From: Novosphingobium sp.
GTDB lineage: Bacteria > Pseudomonadota > Alphaproteobacteria > Sphingomonadales > Sphingomonadaceae
DNA length: 64,000 nucleotides
Reading direction: 5' to 3'
NCBI RefSeq assembly: GCF_025351285.1
Contig: NZ_JANXWG010000048.1
Location: 1-64,000, forward strand
Under the pieces are notes generated by a model that made no database searches, was not told the origin of the DNA, and was given only the letters and a program-made list of their open reading frames with translations. A program made the position numbers and the translations under genes. Below are positions 44,318-54,262 of the stretch, piece after piece; position 1 is the stretch's first letter, and each line of letters begins with the position of its first letter.

Positions 44318-45445
44318 ACGCGGCTGCTGAACCATCGTGTCGCGCAAGCGCAGCCGTGGCCGCTGGATAAATGCTTCCAGATCGGCAGCGCTGCGCGGAA
44401 TCACGATCGTTTCGCGGTTGGCATAGCAGGCCGGCGCCGCCACTTTCAGCCAGCCGAAGCCGGCCAGCTCGGCTGCCAGCGCGAACAGCCGTTCGATCGC
44501 ATGCGCGGTGGTGGCATCGGTCTGCGCGGCTTCCTCGGGAAAGTCATCGGCGGTCAGCCCCAGAACCAGGATCGGGGCGAGCGCGGCGGGGCGCGCCCAG
44601 AACATCGATCCGCTGGGGAATTCGATCATGCCGTCGCGGCGCAGTTCCACCCCCATGCGCCGGCCCAGCGCGCGCGCGGCGGCAAAGTTGTACTCCCAGC
44701 CGGTGAAGGGCCGGATGGGTTCGTGATGCTGCGGAAACACGAGGCCGAGCGCAGGATCGGCCTCGAACAGCGCCAGGATCGAGCGCACCACGGTGTCAGA
44801 GCCGCACAAGCCGCCGAGCAGCAGTTCGCGCCAGCCTTCGCCCGCGGTGCTGAATTCGGTCTTCTTCGAATGAAGGAACAGCACAAGGTCGAATTCGGCG
44901 TAGCGATCGGTGAACGAAGTCAGCTTTGGCGCCATGTCGCGGCCACGATTGGGAACGATGCGGACTTCGACCGCGCCCTTGTCCCATGTGCCGAACGCCG
45001 CAAGAATGTCGCGGCGCTTGGCCTGGGTGTCGGTGCTGATCAGGACCGCAGCGTTGTCGGGCAGATGATGGAGCAGAAGCGCGAATTCGGCGGCGAGTTC
45101 AGGGTGGAACATGTGGATCATCGCCGCAACGCGGGGCGTCGCGCTCAGGGCCGGTTCAAAACCGAAGGGTACCCCAAGGCTGAAGTCGCGGTCTGCCGGC
45201 AAGCCACCGGCGACGCCCGACTTGTAGAGCCTTCGGCGCAACGATCGGTACGCACGTTCGATCACGGGGTTGGCCAGAGTAAAGTCATGTCGGGCGCTGG
45301 CATCATGCCCGGGTCCATAGCGGGTCGCGTCGCGCAAGATCAATTGCTGGCTGGCATTTGCCAGCGGGCACGGGCAAAGGATCGCGTGAAGCGTTGACGG
45401 TTTCGCACAACCGAATCCCGACCAAGGAAGGCATTTGCAGCACAT
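44309..45445 (-). CDS. RgpF-like rhamnan synthesis protein
   Basis: The protein has 378 residues if it begins at the ATG at 45,445; the frame extends upstream but would run into the divergent gene. The diagnostic block is AAMIHMFHPELAAEFALLL, followed by NAAVLISTDTQAKR and VRIVPNRGRDMAPKL, then FDLVLFLHSKKTEFS, which matches the RgpF family (PF05045) of polysaccharide synthesis. Its exact reaction is not settled in the family. The start is uncertain; a TTG about 34 codons further in is an alternative. Confidence 0.75.
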   Translation of the reverse strand: MCCKCLPWSGFGCAKPSTLHAILCPCPLANASQQLILRDATRYGPGHDASARHDFTLANPVIERAYRSLRRRLYKSGVAGGLPADRDFSLGVPFGFEPALSATPRVAAMIHMFHPELAAEFALLLHHLPDNAAVLISTDTQAKRRDILAAFGTWDKGAVEVRIVPNRGRDMAPKLTSFTDRYAEFDLVLFLHSKKTEFSTAGEGWRELLLGGLCGSDTVVRSILALFEADPALGLVFPQHHEPIRPFTGWEYNFAAARALGRRMGVELRRDGMIEFPSGSMFWARPAALAPILVLGLTADDFPEEAAQTDATTAHAIERLFALAAELAGFGWLKVAAPACYANRETIVIPRSAADLEAFIQRPRLRLRDTMVQQPRLR

Positions 45446-45478
45446 GCGCGTTGGGGGATCGATCCACTTGCACGACCA

Positions 45479-46549
45479 ATGGCGTGGAAGCCCATGTTCG
45501 ATCCTGCAATGACGGCTTGCGATAAAGGTACTGCCGGCCACACCGCGATCATAACCTGGTTCGTGGCCGACGATGCCGCGAACGCGACTTGGTTTCCGCA
45601 AGTCGGCGGCCGGTCCGATGCGCCCGAAGCACAGGCGACGTACTGGCGTTGTACGGTGGCATTTTTCGCTTCCAGCCTCGCGCTCAATCCCGGTGCGCGG
45701 CACATGTTCTACACCAACACCCGCGTGCCCCGGATCGATGGAGTCGATCTTGCCGCGCTGTTCGCGCGGTGGGGGGTGGAGGTTATTGCGCTGCCGATCA
45801 CCTATCGGCTGCCGCGCAATGCCGTGTCTTCATGGGGCAACCAGTTCTATGTATTCGATGTTCTCGATGACCTGGCAGGGCGCGAAGACATTGCGCGATC
45901 CATTGTGCTCGACAGCGATTGCGTGTGGCGCCAGCCGGTCGATCGGCTGGTAGCGGCCATCGATGCCCATGGCGCGCTAACCTACGAACTCGATCACAGC
46001 GAACATGCCGAGCACGAGGCGATCAACGGGCTGTCGCGCGCAGGCATGGCGCGGTTCCTGGCGCGACACAGCGGACCCGAGCGCTCGGCAACGCCCTATT
46101 TCGGCGGTGAAATCTACGCGGCTCGGCGCGATGTGACCCGAGCGATCGCGGCGCGCGCCAGGGTGCTATGGCCCGAACTGGTGGCCGGCGCGCCAGACGC
46201 CCCGCGCGAGGAAGCGCACCTGCTTTCAGTGATCTACGCACTGGAGAGGATTGCGCCAGGCACCGCAAATGGCTTCATCCGGCGGATGTGGACCACCTTC
46301 CATCATCACAACCTGGCGCCGACCGACGCGGCGCTCGCGATCTGGCACTTGCCCGCCGAGAAGAAGACCGGGTTCGCTGATCTGTTCCGCGCCATTGTGG
46401 CCGATCCCGCTTGCGATCCGCGCCATGATGCCGCGTCGATGGGGCTGGCTCCAGCCCAGGTGGCGCGTGCGATGGGCTGGCCGCGGCGGCGCCCGGCGAA
46501 GTTCGCGCGCGATCTGTCGCTCAAGCTGCGCGAGAAGATCGGCACGTGA
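45479..46549 (+). CDS. Glycosyltransferase-like protein with a DSD motif
   Basis: The protein has 356 residues. Strands and a DxD-type motif (RSIVLDSDCVWRQPVDRL, about 139-156) suggest a GT-A fold acting on a nucleotide sugar. The N-terminal part contains TAIITWFVADDAANATW. I cannot place it in a CAZy family with confidence. The start is uncertain: ATG 45,479, 45,494 or 45,509. Its stop overlaps the next gene (GTGA), which starts a run of four same-direction genes. Confidence 0.65.
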   Translation: MAWKPMFDPAMTACDKGTAGHTAIITWFVADDAANATWFPQVGGRSDAPEAQATYWRCTVAFFASSLALNPGARHMFYTNTRVPRIDGVDLAALFARWGVEVIALPITYRLPRNAVSSWGNQFYVFDVLDDLAGREDIARSIVLDSDCVWRQPVDRLVAAIDAHGALTYELDHSEHAEHEAINGLSRAGMARFLARHSGPERSATPYFGGEIYAARRDVTRAIAARARVLWPELVAGAPDAPREEAHLLSVIYALERIAPGTANGFIRRMWTTFHHHNLAPTDAALAIWHLPAEKKTGFADLFRAIVADPACDPRHDAASMGLAPAQVARAMGWPRRRPAKFARDLSLKLREKIGT

Positions 46550-47805
46550 TGGCCGAGAGTCGCGACGATCCTGTCAATGTCCTGATCGTCGGCATCAATT
46601 ACGCGCCCGAGGCCGTCGGCATCGGCCCGTTCACGCAAGGCATGGCCGAAGGCCTGGCCGGGCTGGGCTTTGCGGTCGAGGCCGTGGTCGGCAAGCCCTA
46701 CTATCCGCAGTGGCGCGCCATGCCGGATTTTGCCGGCGGCGGATGGGCACGGTCGACCGAGAACGGCGTCAGGATCGTGCGCTGCCCGCATTACATTCCT
46801 CATGATCCCACCGGATCGAAGCGCATCGTCCATCTGGCGAGCTTTGGCGTTTCTGCGTTCGGGCCTGCGGTCCGCGCAGCGCTGCGCCCGAAGGGCGAGC
46901 GCCTGGCGGTGATCATCTGCATCGCGCCGGCGTTGCTGAGCGTGCCGGTGGCGTGGATCGCGGCGAAGCTGGCCGGGGCGAAGCTGTGGCTGCATGTGCA
47001 GGATTTCGAAGTCGAAGCGGCGTTCGCTACCGGACTGGTCGGCGATGATGGCTGGGCCGCGCGGCTGGCGCGAGGGGTTGAGAACACGTTGCTGCGGCTG
47101 GCCGACACGGTCTCCACGATCAGCCCGCAGATGTGCGCTAAGCTCGTGGCCAAGGGCATCGATCCGGCCCGCGTGATCGAGGTCCGCAACTGGGCCAATG
47201 CTCCCGCGCCCGATCCGCACGAGGGAGCGTCGTATCGTGCCGAATGGGGCCTGGGCGATCGCAAGGTGGCGCTCTATTCGGGCAATATCGCCAACAAGCA
47301 AGGCATCGATATTCTTGTCGAAGCCGCACGGATGTTGGCGGAACGGAGCGACATCGCTGTCGTGATCTGCGGCGAGGGACCGAACCGGGCACGATTGGAA
47401 GCGCTGGCGGCGGGGTTGGGCAACGTGTTGTTCCACGATCTCCAGCCGGCCGCGCGGATGGGCGAATTGCTGGGTCTGGCGAGCGTTCATTTGTTGCCGC
47501 AGATTGCCGGCGCGGCCGATCTGGTGCTGCCGTCGAAGCTGGCGAACATGCTCGGATCGGGGCGCCCGGTGGTGGCGACCGCGCTGCCTGGAACCGGGCT
47601 TTATGCTGAAGTCGAAGGGTGCGGTATTTCGGTGCTGCCGGGTGATGCAAAAGCCCTGGCCAATGCGATCGTGGCGCTGGTCGACGATCCGGCGCGCGCG
47701 GCGGAACTGGGCGTTGCAGCGCACGCGCGTGCGGATGAACGCTGGTCGCAGCCGGCGGTGATCGCGCGGCTGGCCGCGGCATTGCGCGCGATTGCGGGGC
47801 GCTGA
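46546..47805 (+). CDS. WcaI-like glycosyltransferase (GT4)
   Basis: The protein has 419 residues. LIVGINYAPEAVGIGPFTQG at the N-terminus followed by GKPYYPQW is typical of WcaI-type enzymes of exopolysaccharide synthesis. The donor-binding half shows VALYSGNIANKQGIDILVEA and the motif with VHLLPQIAGAADLVLPSKL, as in GT4. It should add one sugar to a growing lipid-linked repeat. The GTG start at 46,546 overlaps the preceding stop, with an ATG next in frame. Confidence 0.85.
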   Translation: MMAESRDDPVNVLIVGINYAPEAVGIGPFTQGMAEGLAGLGFAVEAVVGKPYYPQWRAMPDFAGGGWARSTENGVRIVRCPHYIPHDPTGSKRIVHLASFGVSAFGPAVRAALRPKGERLAVIICIAPALLSVPVAWIAAKLAGAKLWLHVQDFEVEAAFATGLVGDDGWAARLARGVENTLLRLADTVSTISPQMCAKLVAKGIDPARVIEVRNWANAPAPDPHEGASYRAEWGLGDRKVALYSGNIANKQGIDILVEAARMLAERSDIAVVICGEGPNRARLEALAAGLGNVLFHDLQPAARMGELLGLASVHLLPQIAGAADLVLPSKLANMLGSGRPVVATALPGTGLYAEVEGCGISVLPGDAKALANAIVALVDDPARAAELGVAAHARADERWSQPAVIARLAAALRAIAGR

Positions 47806-47808
47806 GCG

Positions 47809-48807
47809 GTGGGCGCCACGCGTGTCTCGATCGCGATGACGACGTACAACGGCGCGCGCTATCTGGCCGAGCAGCTCGACAGCTTTGCCGCGCAGACCCG
47901 GTTACCCGACGAACTGGTGGTGGGCGATGACGGTTCGGCCGACGCGACGAAAGCGATCCTTGCCGAATTTGCGGCGCGCGCGCCGTTCCCGGTGCGGGTC
48001 ACGGCCAACCCTGTCCAACTCGGCCCGTCGCGCAATTTTGCCGAGACAATTCTGCGGTGCGATGGCGATGTGATCCTGCTGTCGGACCAGGATGACCGCT
48101 GGGAGCCGGCGAAGCTGCAGACGATGGTGGACTACCTGGCGGCGCACCCCGGTTGCTGGCTTGCCACGCACGATGCCGCCTTGATGGACGGCGCCGGGCG
48201 ACCAAGTGGGTTGACGATGGGCGGCCAGATCGTGGCAGCGGGCGGCGATCCCGCGCGCGATCTGGTGGCGGGGTGCTGCATGGCGATCGATGCGCGGCTG
48301 GCCCGGCTGTACGATCCGCCTCCGCCGACGCGCACGCACGATGCCTGGCTGACCGCGATTGCCGACCTGCTCGATGTGCGCGGCTGGGTTGTGCAGCCGT
48401 TGATCGCTTATCGCCGGCACGGGGGCAATGTGTCCGAATCCTACATGTCGCGGCTTGATGGATCGTCGCGGCTGCGGCGTGAGCTCGACCGGCTGGCCAA
48501 GGCGCGTGCCGAACCGGTGGCGCAGGCGCTGGACCAGAGCATTGCCGATCGCGCGGCGATGATTGCAGCAATCGAAACGCACCGCGCGACCTTGCTCGAG
48601 ATCGTGCCCCAGCAAACGCTGGATCGCGCGACTGGCGAGTTGGCGCGCGGGCTGGCGCGAGACCATCAGCGTCGAGCCATCCACACAGGCCCGCGCGCTG
48701 CGCGATTGGGGCATCTGGCCAGGGCGATCGGGAGTGGGATTTATGCCGGCCCGGGCGGAATGTTGAGCCTGATGCGCGACGCACACGGCTGCATTCGGGC
48801 TGGATGA
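47809..48807 (+). CDS. Glycosyltransferase family 2 protein
   Basis: The protein has 332 residues. The GT2 fold is clear: VSIAMTTYNGARYLAEQLDS at the start, VGDDGSADATKAIL, and the metal motif within VILLSDQDDRW (about 83-93). The sequence resembles rhamnosyltransferase-like GT2 enzymes, which take dTDP-rhamnose, although the donor cannot be read from it. The C-terminal part is helical. GTG start, three bases after the WcaI-like gene. Confidence 0.88.
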   Translation: MGATRVSIAMTTYNGARYLAEQLDSFAAQTRLPDELVVGDDGSADATKAILAEFAARAPFPVRVTANPVQLGPSRNFAETILRCDGDVILLSDQDDRWEPAKLQTMVDYLAAHPGCWLATHDAALMDGAGRPSGLTMGGQIVAAGGDPARDLVAGCCMAIDARLARLYDPPPPTRTHDAWLTAIADLLDVRGWVVQPLIAYRRHGGNVSESYMSRLDGSSRLRRELDRLAKARAEPVAQALDQSIADRAAMIAAIETHRATLLEIVPQQTLDRATGELARGLARDHQRRAIHTGPRAARLGHLARAIGSGIYAGPGGMLSLMRDAHGCIRAG

Positions 48808-48811
48808 CCGC

Positions 48812-49993
48812 GTGACCGGTACCTCGGATCGTTCGACCCTGCCGAAATCGGTGCTGGTTTTCGCCCCATCTTCGTTCGGGGGCATTGCCGAACATACGCG
48901 TTTCCAGGCGGCCGAACTGGCGCGGCGCGGCGTGATTGTAACCATGCTCACCCGGGTCGATTCGACGCAAATACCGCCTGCCGGAACGTACCGGCAATTG
49001 CGCGTTCTTCCGGCGGATCACGCCGGACGCGGGTTGGGCCGGGTGAAGCAGGTTCTGGCGGCCACCGCAGGCTATTACCTGCTGGCGTTGTGGGTGCTTC
49101 GGCTGCGGCCCGACCTTGTGCTGCTCGAAGCCAATTCCGAATACTTTGCGCCGCTATGGGCCTGGCCGCATCTGCTGTTGAGCCGGCTGGTGCGCGTGCC
49201 GTACCTCGCGAACTTCCACGATCCGCACCGGGCGCGCCATTTCGGCCCGGCCTGGTTGCACGCGTGGTCGGTCTCGCTCGCCAATGCAGTCCTGTGGGGT
49301 GGGCTGATCCATGGCACGCCGCCTCCCGAAGCCGGCCTGCCGGCACGGCTGAAGCTGATGATCGCACCGATCGGGCATTTCGACCGGACTGAGGGCGGGC
49401 ATGCAACTTTCGATCTCAGGGAGCGGCTGGGGATCGATGGGCAAGCGTTTGTGCTGCTGGCTTTCGGACACCTTGCCGATCGCAAGAACCTGGACTTGCT
49501 GATCACCGCACTGGCCGACGTTGCCGACGTGCAACTGGTGATCGCCGGTGAGGCGACTTCGGGCAGCCAGCGGCCGGCGCAATTCTATCGCGATCTGGCC
49601 GAGCGGACCGGGGTCGGTTCGCGTGTTCACTTCGTCACCAGCTTTATCGCCGATCACGATATCCCGGCCTACTTTCGCGCCGCCGACGCGGTGGCGCTGA
49701 CTTACAACCGCGAATTCGTGTCGCAGAGCGGCGTGTTGCAGCACGCGGTCGACTGGTCGAAGCCGATCCTGGCTTCTAGCGGACCGGGCCCGTTGCGCGA
49801 GACCGTTGTGCGGCATCGGCTTGGCGTTTTTGTCGAACCCGACGATTCTGGTGCGTTGGCCGATGGCCTCCGCCGCTTGTTGCGCGATCGTCCACCGACC
49901 GAGAATTTCCTGCGTTATCGCGATTCGGCCAATTGGGGTGTCAATGTCGATCGCTTGATCGAACTGTATGGCCAGTTTGCCGTTGCGCGTTGA
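48812..49993 (+). CDS. Glycosyltransferase family 4 protein
   Basis: The protein has 393 residues. A GT4 N-terminus (VLVFAPSSFGGIAEHTRFQ) with the glycine-rich loop is followed by a Rossmann donor-binding half with VLLAFGHLADRKNLDLLITA and IPAYFRAADAVALTYNREF. It probably adds a sugar in the same pathway as its neighbours. It starts with GTG at 48,812, four bases after the GT2 stop. The next gene faces it, so this ends the run. Confidence 0.86.
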   Translation: MTGTSDRSTLPKSVLVFAPSSFGGIAEHTRFQAAELARRGVIVTMLTRVDSTQIPPAGTYRQLRVLPADHAGRGLGRVKQVLAATAGYYLLALWVLRLRPDLVLLEANSEYFAPLWAWPHLLLSRLVRVPYLANFHDPHRARHFGPAWLHAWSVSLANAVLWGGLIHGTPPPEAGLPARLKLMIAPIGHFDRTEGGHATFDLRERLGIDGQAFVLLAFGHLADRKNLDLLITALADVADVQLVIAGEATSGSQRPAQFYRDLAERTGVGSRVHFVTSFIADHDIPAYFRAADAVALTYNREFVSQSGVLQHAVDWSKPILASSGPGPLRETVVRHRLGVFVEPDDSGALADGLRRLLRDRPPTENFLRYRDSANWGVNVDRLIELYGQFAVAR

Positions 49994-50005
49994 AGGCTGG
50001 CGCGA

Positions 50006-51247
50006 TCAGATGTCCAACTCGCCGAGCAATGCCGCGATGTTGTCGCGATATCCGGCAAACGTGTAGTTCTGCGCCTCGGCCTGGGCATTGGCGCGCCAGG
50101 TATCGAGCCGATCGCGGTCTGCGATCGTCTGAACCATCGCCGCATGTACGGCATCCGTGCTGATCTCGTCGAGCATGATCCCGGTTTCGGGGGTGACCAC
50201 AGGTGCGCAATGGCGCGACTGGATCAGTGCGCAGCCCGACGCCAGCGCCTCGTAAAGCGTGATCCCGGCACCTTCAAAGTAGCTCGGCAGCATGAACACG
50301 TGGTGCTCGGCCATGATCCGCGGCACATCTGCACGCGCGACCGTGGGGATATAGGTCACGCGGTCTGCATAAGGTGCGAACGCCTTGGGTGGCACGCTGA
50401 GCGAACCGACGATGGTCAGTTCGGCTTGGTCCGTCGGGATGCGCGCGATCGCTTCGAGGATGTGGTGGATGCCCTTGCGCGGGATAACGAGGCCCAGGAA
50501 CAGGAACTTGACCGGAGCCTTGCGATCGATCGGCAGCGGGGGCGGCACATCGGCGAACAGCGCTTCATCGAAGCAGTAATTGAGCACGCGGATTTTCGCC
50601 GCGATGGCGGGGTCCTGCGTTGCGTCGCGGATCGTGCCTGCAGCGAACGTGCAGCCCACGAGGATGGTGTCGGCCAGTTCGTACTCGCGCTGGTCGCGGG
50701 CAATGTTGGCGGAGTCCTCGGCCCGTTCGGTCGGCAGGAACCAGTCGCCATAGCGCGACGCAACATCGGCCATCATCGCGTTGTAGATCCGAAAATCGCC
50801 ATTGGTGCGATCGAGGATGCACGTGCGGCCCTGGGCCTTGGCCAGCTCGAACGCCTTGAGCGAACTGCCGTTATAGCCCCACAGCGCGAAGCGTTCGGGT
50901 GAGCGGATGTCGGCGGCAATGCCGTCAACGAACTTGCGGTTGCCATAGGCGTCGAGCCGCCCGGCCAGTTTGCGCATGCCGCCGCGCATCGCGATACGCT
51001 CGATCCATTCGGTGAGCCCGGCGGTACGGACCAGCGAAGGATCGAGCGCGGGATGGCTGAACCGGCGGAATTCGCTGTGCAGCTTGCGGCCCAGCGGCCC
51101 CGGCAACCAGCGCTCGGCGCGATAGGGCCAGCGGTCGGGCTGATAGAATATAGAGGTTGCGTACCACGCCAGCCGATCGAGCTGCTGCAGCGCCAGCGCG
51201 GTCTGCCAGCTATGCTGGGTGCCCGGGTGAAAGACTGCGATCTTCAT
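50006..51247 (-). CDS. Glycosyltransferase family 4 protein, convergent
   Basis: The protein has 413 residues. The N-terminus (MKIAVFHPGTQHSWQTALAL) and the donor half (VKFLFLGLVIPRKGIHHILE, then HHVFMLPSYFEGAGITLYEA with the conserved E-x7-E) are GT4-like. It resembles glycosyltransferases of surface polysaccharide loci. It faces the previous gene, with 12 bases between their stops, and its upstream side faces the phage-tail-like genes. Confidence 0.86.
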   Translation of the reverse strand: MKIAVFHPGTQHSWQTALALQQLDRLAWYATSIFYQPDRWPYRAERWLPGPLGRKLHSEFRRFSHPALDPSLVRTAGLTEWIERIAMRGGMRKLAGRLDAYGNRKFVDGIAADIRSPERFALWGYNGSSLKAFELAKAQGRTCILDRTNGDFRIYNAMMADVASRYGDWFLPTERAEDSANIARDQREYELADTILVGCTFAAGTIRDATQDPAIAAKIRVLNYCFDEALFADVPPPLPIDRKAPVKFLFLGLVIPRKGIHHILEAIARIPTDQAELTIVGSLSVPPKAFAPYADRVTYIPTVARADVPRIMAEHHVFMLPSYFEGAGITLYEALASGCALIQSRHCAPVVTPETGIMLDEISTDAVHAAMVQTIADRDRLDTWRANAQAEAQNYTFAGYRDNIAALLGELDI

Positions 51248-51337
51248 CGCGTACCCGATAGCGCAACCTGAAGGCGCAGTAACTTCCGAATTGGTTGCAT
51301 CTCTCGATTGCCGAATGGGAATACTATTTTCCTACAG

Positions 51338-51354
51338 ATAACCGATTTGGTTAT
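51338..51354. promoter_or_regulatory. Short palindrome upstream of the tail-like genes
   Basis: ATAACC at 51,338-51,343 and GGTTAT at 51,349-51,354 form a perfect inverted repeat with a five-base spacer, in an AT-rich intergenic stretch between two divergent genes. It could be an operator. No regulator is identified. Confidence 0.4.
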
Positions 51355-51396
51355 TAAACGCTCGAATCAGTAAACCTCGCCAGCGCTGGAGTTGCC

Positions 51397-51879
51397 ATGC
51401 CCACCCCGATCACGAACCCCGCAGGATATGTCGTTCCCGTCGCGCTGAGCTTCGCCGATGCTTCGGGCGCCGCCGCGCTCGTCGCTTCGGCCAATCCGCT
51501 GCCGGTGTCGTTCAGCACAGGGCTGGGCGAAATCGAAGTTCGGAACGATGTGGGCAATCCGCTGGCGATCAGCGGGTCGGTAACGCCGATCTGGACCGCT
51601 TCGGGCAAGGCTGCGGTCAGCGGCTCGGTTGCCGCAGGTGCGCAGACGGGCGTGTTCTCGCCGCTGCCATGCCGCGATTTCAACGTGACGATCGCCGGAA
51701 CAGGCGCGGCGCAACTCGAACGCCAGTTCGCCGGCGATGCCACCTGGTACGTGGTCCTGGCCGATGCGCAAAGGCAGGCCCTTCCGCCATCGTTCACCTT
51801 CAGCGAAGCCGAAGCAGCGGTGGGCTACCGCGTGAACGTGATCTCGGGTGGCCCGTTCCAGGTGCGCCTAAGCCAATAG
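51397..51879 (+). CDS. Hypothetical protein, first of three phage-tail-like genes
   Basis: The protein has 160 residues, is beta-rich, and has no signal peptide. It has sequences such as GLGEIEVRNDVGNPLAISGS and a C-terminal jelly-roll-like part (ATWYVVLADAQRQALPPSFT). Such short Ala/Gly/Ser-rich beta proteins accompany tail fibres in phage or tail-derived loci, but I recognise no family. It directly precedes the beta-helix protein in the same direction. Confidence 0.6.
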   Translation: MPTPITNPAGYVVPVALSFADASGAAALVASANPLPVSFSTGLGEIEVRNDVGNPLAISGSVTPIWTASGKAAVSGSVAAGAQTGVFSPLPCRDFNVTIAGTGAAQLERQFAGDATWYVVLADAQRQALPPSFTFSEAEAAVGYRVNVISGGPFQVRLSQ

Positions 51880-51943
51880 CGGACGCGTCTCGGCCGCCAA
51901 CCCAAGCCTACGCCCTCAGCCTTTTCGCAGGAAGCACCAGCCC

Positions 51944-54262
51944 ATGTCCGTCGATATCCTTGCCCGCGCCCAGGCGGGCGCCGCCAACGCCTCCGCGATC
52001 CAGGCACTCAGTCGCGCCAACACCATCGAATTGTTTGCGCAGTTCGGCGGCGTGACGATCGACGCATCGATTTCGACGGTTTCGACTACGGGTTATGCCG
52101 CAGCCGGCGTTGGCCGGGGCGTCTATGTGGCTGATTCAGCGGCCAACGCCACGCTGGCGGCGCGCTTCCCGGCGTTCTGTCGCAAGACCGCGAACAATCG
52201 CTACTTTCGGCTGGTCGGGCCAGCGGTCACGCCAGAGCAGGCCGGCGCGACCGGTATCGTGGGGACCAACGACCAGCCCGCGATCCAGGCGGCGATCGAT
52301 TATGCGACGTCGATGGCGATCCCCGAAGTCCACCTCAAGGGTGCATACGAAGCCTGGTGCACGCCGCGCACCAGTTCGCTCCAGACTCAGGCCGACGACG
52401 GCCACCTGCTGGTGATCCGCGGCAATATCGCGATCATCGGGCTTGGCGCCGGCGCGACCATCAACCGCAAGAATTACCAGGGCGCTGACCCGGTCAACCA
52501 GCAGACGATGCCCAATCCTGCCGACGGCCGGTGGCGCGGAGGTGGCCTGTTCTGGACGCATACCGGCACGATCGACCAGAACACGACCGTTATCCTGCGG
52601 AACTTCAAGCTCGATGGCGGGATCAACCAGGGAGTGGATTTCAACGCATACTACGGGATCAACACGCAGGACGGCTGGGACCTGACCGACAAGGGCATCT
52701 GGGTGCAGGACTTGCGGTCGGGCACGCTGATCATGGAAGACGTCGAGATCACGCGGTTCCGCGGCGAGATCAACTACTGGTCGGGCTATTCGGATGCCAC
52801 GTCGACCGATCGGCTGTTCATGACGCGTTGCTATATCCATGAAACCAACGGCGATGCCAACAATGCCACCGGTGGCTACGCCGAGTTCCATCACTGCCGC
52901 TTCGGCAAGGGCAATTCGGCCGAAGAGGCGCTCGGCCGCAGCGGGCACCGCTACTACGATTGCGAATTCTTCGATTGTAACGGGCTGACCTTCGTGGGCG
53001 GGCCCGATCCGATCTTTCAGAGCGGGTATATCTACACCTACCCCATCCGTCAGCCCGGGTATGTGCCATGGATCGAGCTGTCGAACTGCACCTTCCGCAA
53101 TTGCAAGGCGATCCAGATCGGCAACTGGGTGCGTGGCAACGTCACCGCGATCGACAGCTATTTCAACGCGGGCGCATCCGACGTTTCGTTGACCATCAAC
53201 GCCTGGCTGGACAACGCGACCGGCTACACGGCGGTCATCGTAGCGGGGCCGCCGTCGCTGACCACGCAGTTCGACAGTTGCCCGCCGGGGGTTTACGTCC
53301 CCGCGGTCGAGCGGTGCTATGTCAAGGTCAACTGCTTTCTGACGCGACAGGCCGCGGCTGCGGGCAACCACTGGGGTTCGGTGTTCGCGGTGTCCGGGAT
53401 CATCAGCGCCGGCACTTGTTCGTTGACCAGCGACTATGCCATCGCGCAAAACGTCTGGGTTCCGTATGGTCCCGCGACGGGTCTGCGAAACGTGCCCGCA
53501 ATCACTTGCGGCCAGTTTGTTAGCCAGGGCGTTCCCTACGGCGGGACTTCGGATTCGCCAGCGACCGACGTGGTCTACACCCCGACCTGGAGTTCCGTGG
53601 CGATTTCGCCAGGCAGCGCCAGCCCGATCAACGTGACTTTGAGCCCGACTTATGCGGGAACCACATTCACCTTCGAGGACGGCGCGCGCGCAATCTTCTG
53701 CCATAACGGAGCGGCCGGGCGGCAGATCCGCTTTGCCGAAGGTGGGGCCGGCCTCGCGCTCAAGCTCGATCGCGTGCTGACCAATCCGGGCGACTTGCTC
53801 GAACTGCGTTACAGCACGACCACGGGAAAGTGGCACGAGGAGCGCTTCGGATCGTCGGTCCCGGTCGAGGCGACAGCGCTCGACATGTGGGCGGGGACGA
53901 GCTCGGCCAAGGCGGTCACGCCGCGCAAGATCTACGACATGGCGGCGTCGCAGGCGCTGACCGATGCTCCGACGATCGCGGTGGACTTCAACGCGGGCAT
54001 CAACTTCAGCGTGACGCTGGCTGGCAACCGCACTTTGGCCAATCCGGTCAACGCGAAGTCCGGCCAGTCGGGTGTGATCCGGGTAATCCAGGACGGTAGC
54101 GGTGGCAGGACGCTGGCTTACGGGACCAACTGGCGCTTTCCCGGTGGCAGCAGCAGCGGCGGGGCGCTTTCTGGCACGGCCAATGCGGTCGATGTCCTGG
54201 CCTATTTTGTCGGCAATGACGGGCTTGTCTACGCCACGGTCGCCAAGGGCTTTTCGGCGTGA
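51944..54262 (+). CDS. Phage tailspike-like beta-helix protein
   Basis: The protein has 772 residues. QPAIQAAIDYATSMAIPEVH at about 109-128 is the usual entry to a right-handed parallel beta-helix of the pectate-lyase/tailspike type. Turn-like repeats follow (LIMEDVEITRFRGE, YIHETNGDANNATGG, YAEFHHCRFGKGN, YDCEFFDCNGLTF). The C-terminal 250 residues contain beta-sandwich parts (FTFEDGARAIFCHNGAAGRQ; SVTLAGNRTLANPVNAKSG) as in phage tail proteins. It may bind or cleave polysaccharide. No signal peptide is present, so export would need another route. Confidence 0.7.
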   Translation: MSVDILARAQAGAANASAIQALSRANTIELFAQFGGVTIDASISTVSTTGYAAAGVGRGVYVADSAANATLAARFPAFCRKTANNRYFRLVGPAVTPEQAGATGIVGTNDQPAIQAAIDYATSMAIPEVHLKGAYEAWCTPRTSSLQTQADDGHLLVIRGNIAIIGLGAGATINRKNYQGADPVNQQTMPNPADGRWRGGGLFWTHTGTIDQNTTVILRNFKLDGGINQGVDFNAYYGINTQDGWDLTDKGIWVQDLRSGTLIMEDVEITRFRGEINYWSGYSDATSTDRLFMTRCYIHETNGDANNATGGYAEFHHCRFGKGNSAEEALGRSGHRYYDCEFFDCNGLTFVGGPDPIFQSGYIYTYPIRQPGYVPWIELSNCTFRNCKAIQIGNWVRGNVTAIDSYFNAGASDVSLTINAWLDNATGYTAVIVAGPPSLTTQFDSCPPGVYVPAVERCYVKVNCFLTRQAAAAGNHWGSVFAVSGIISAGTCSLTSDYAIAQNVWVPYGPATGLRNVPAITCGQFVSQGVPYGGTSDSPATDVVYTPTWSSVAISPGSASPINVTLSPTYAGTTFTFEDGARAIFCHNGAAGRQIRFAEGGAGLALKLDRVLTNPGDLLELRYSTTTGKWHEERFGSSVPVEATALDMWAGTSSAKAVTPRKIYDMAASQALTDAPTIAVDFNAGINFSVTLAGNRTLANPVNAKSGQSGVIRVIQDGSGGRTLAYGTNWRFPGGSSSGGALSGTANAVDVLAYFVGNDGLVYATVAKGFSA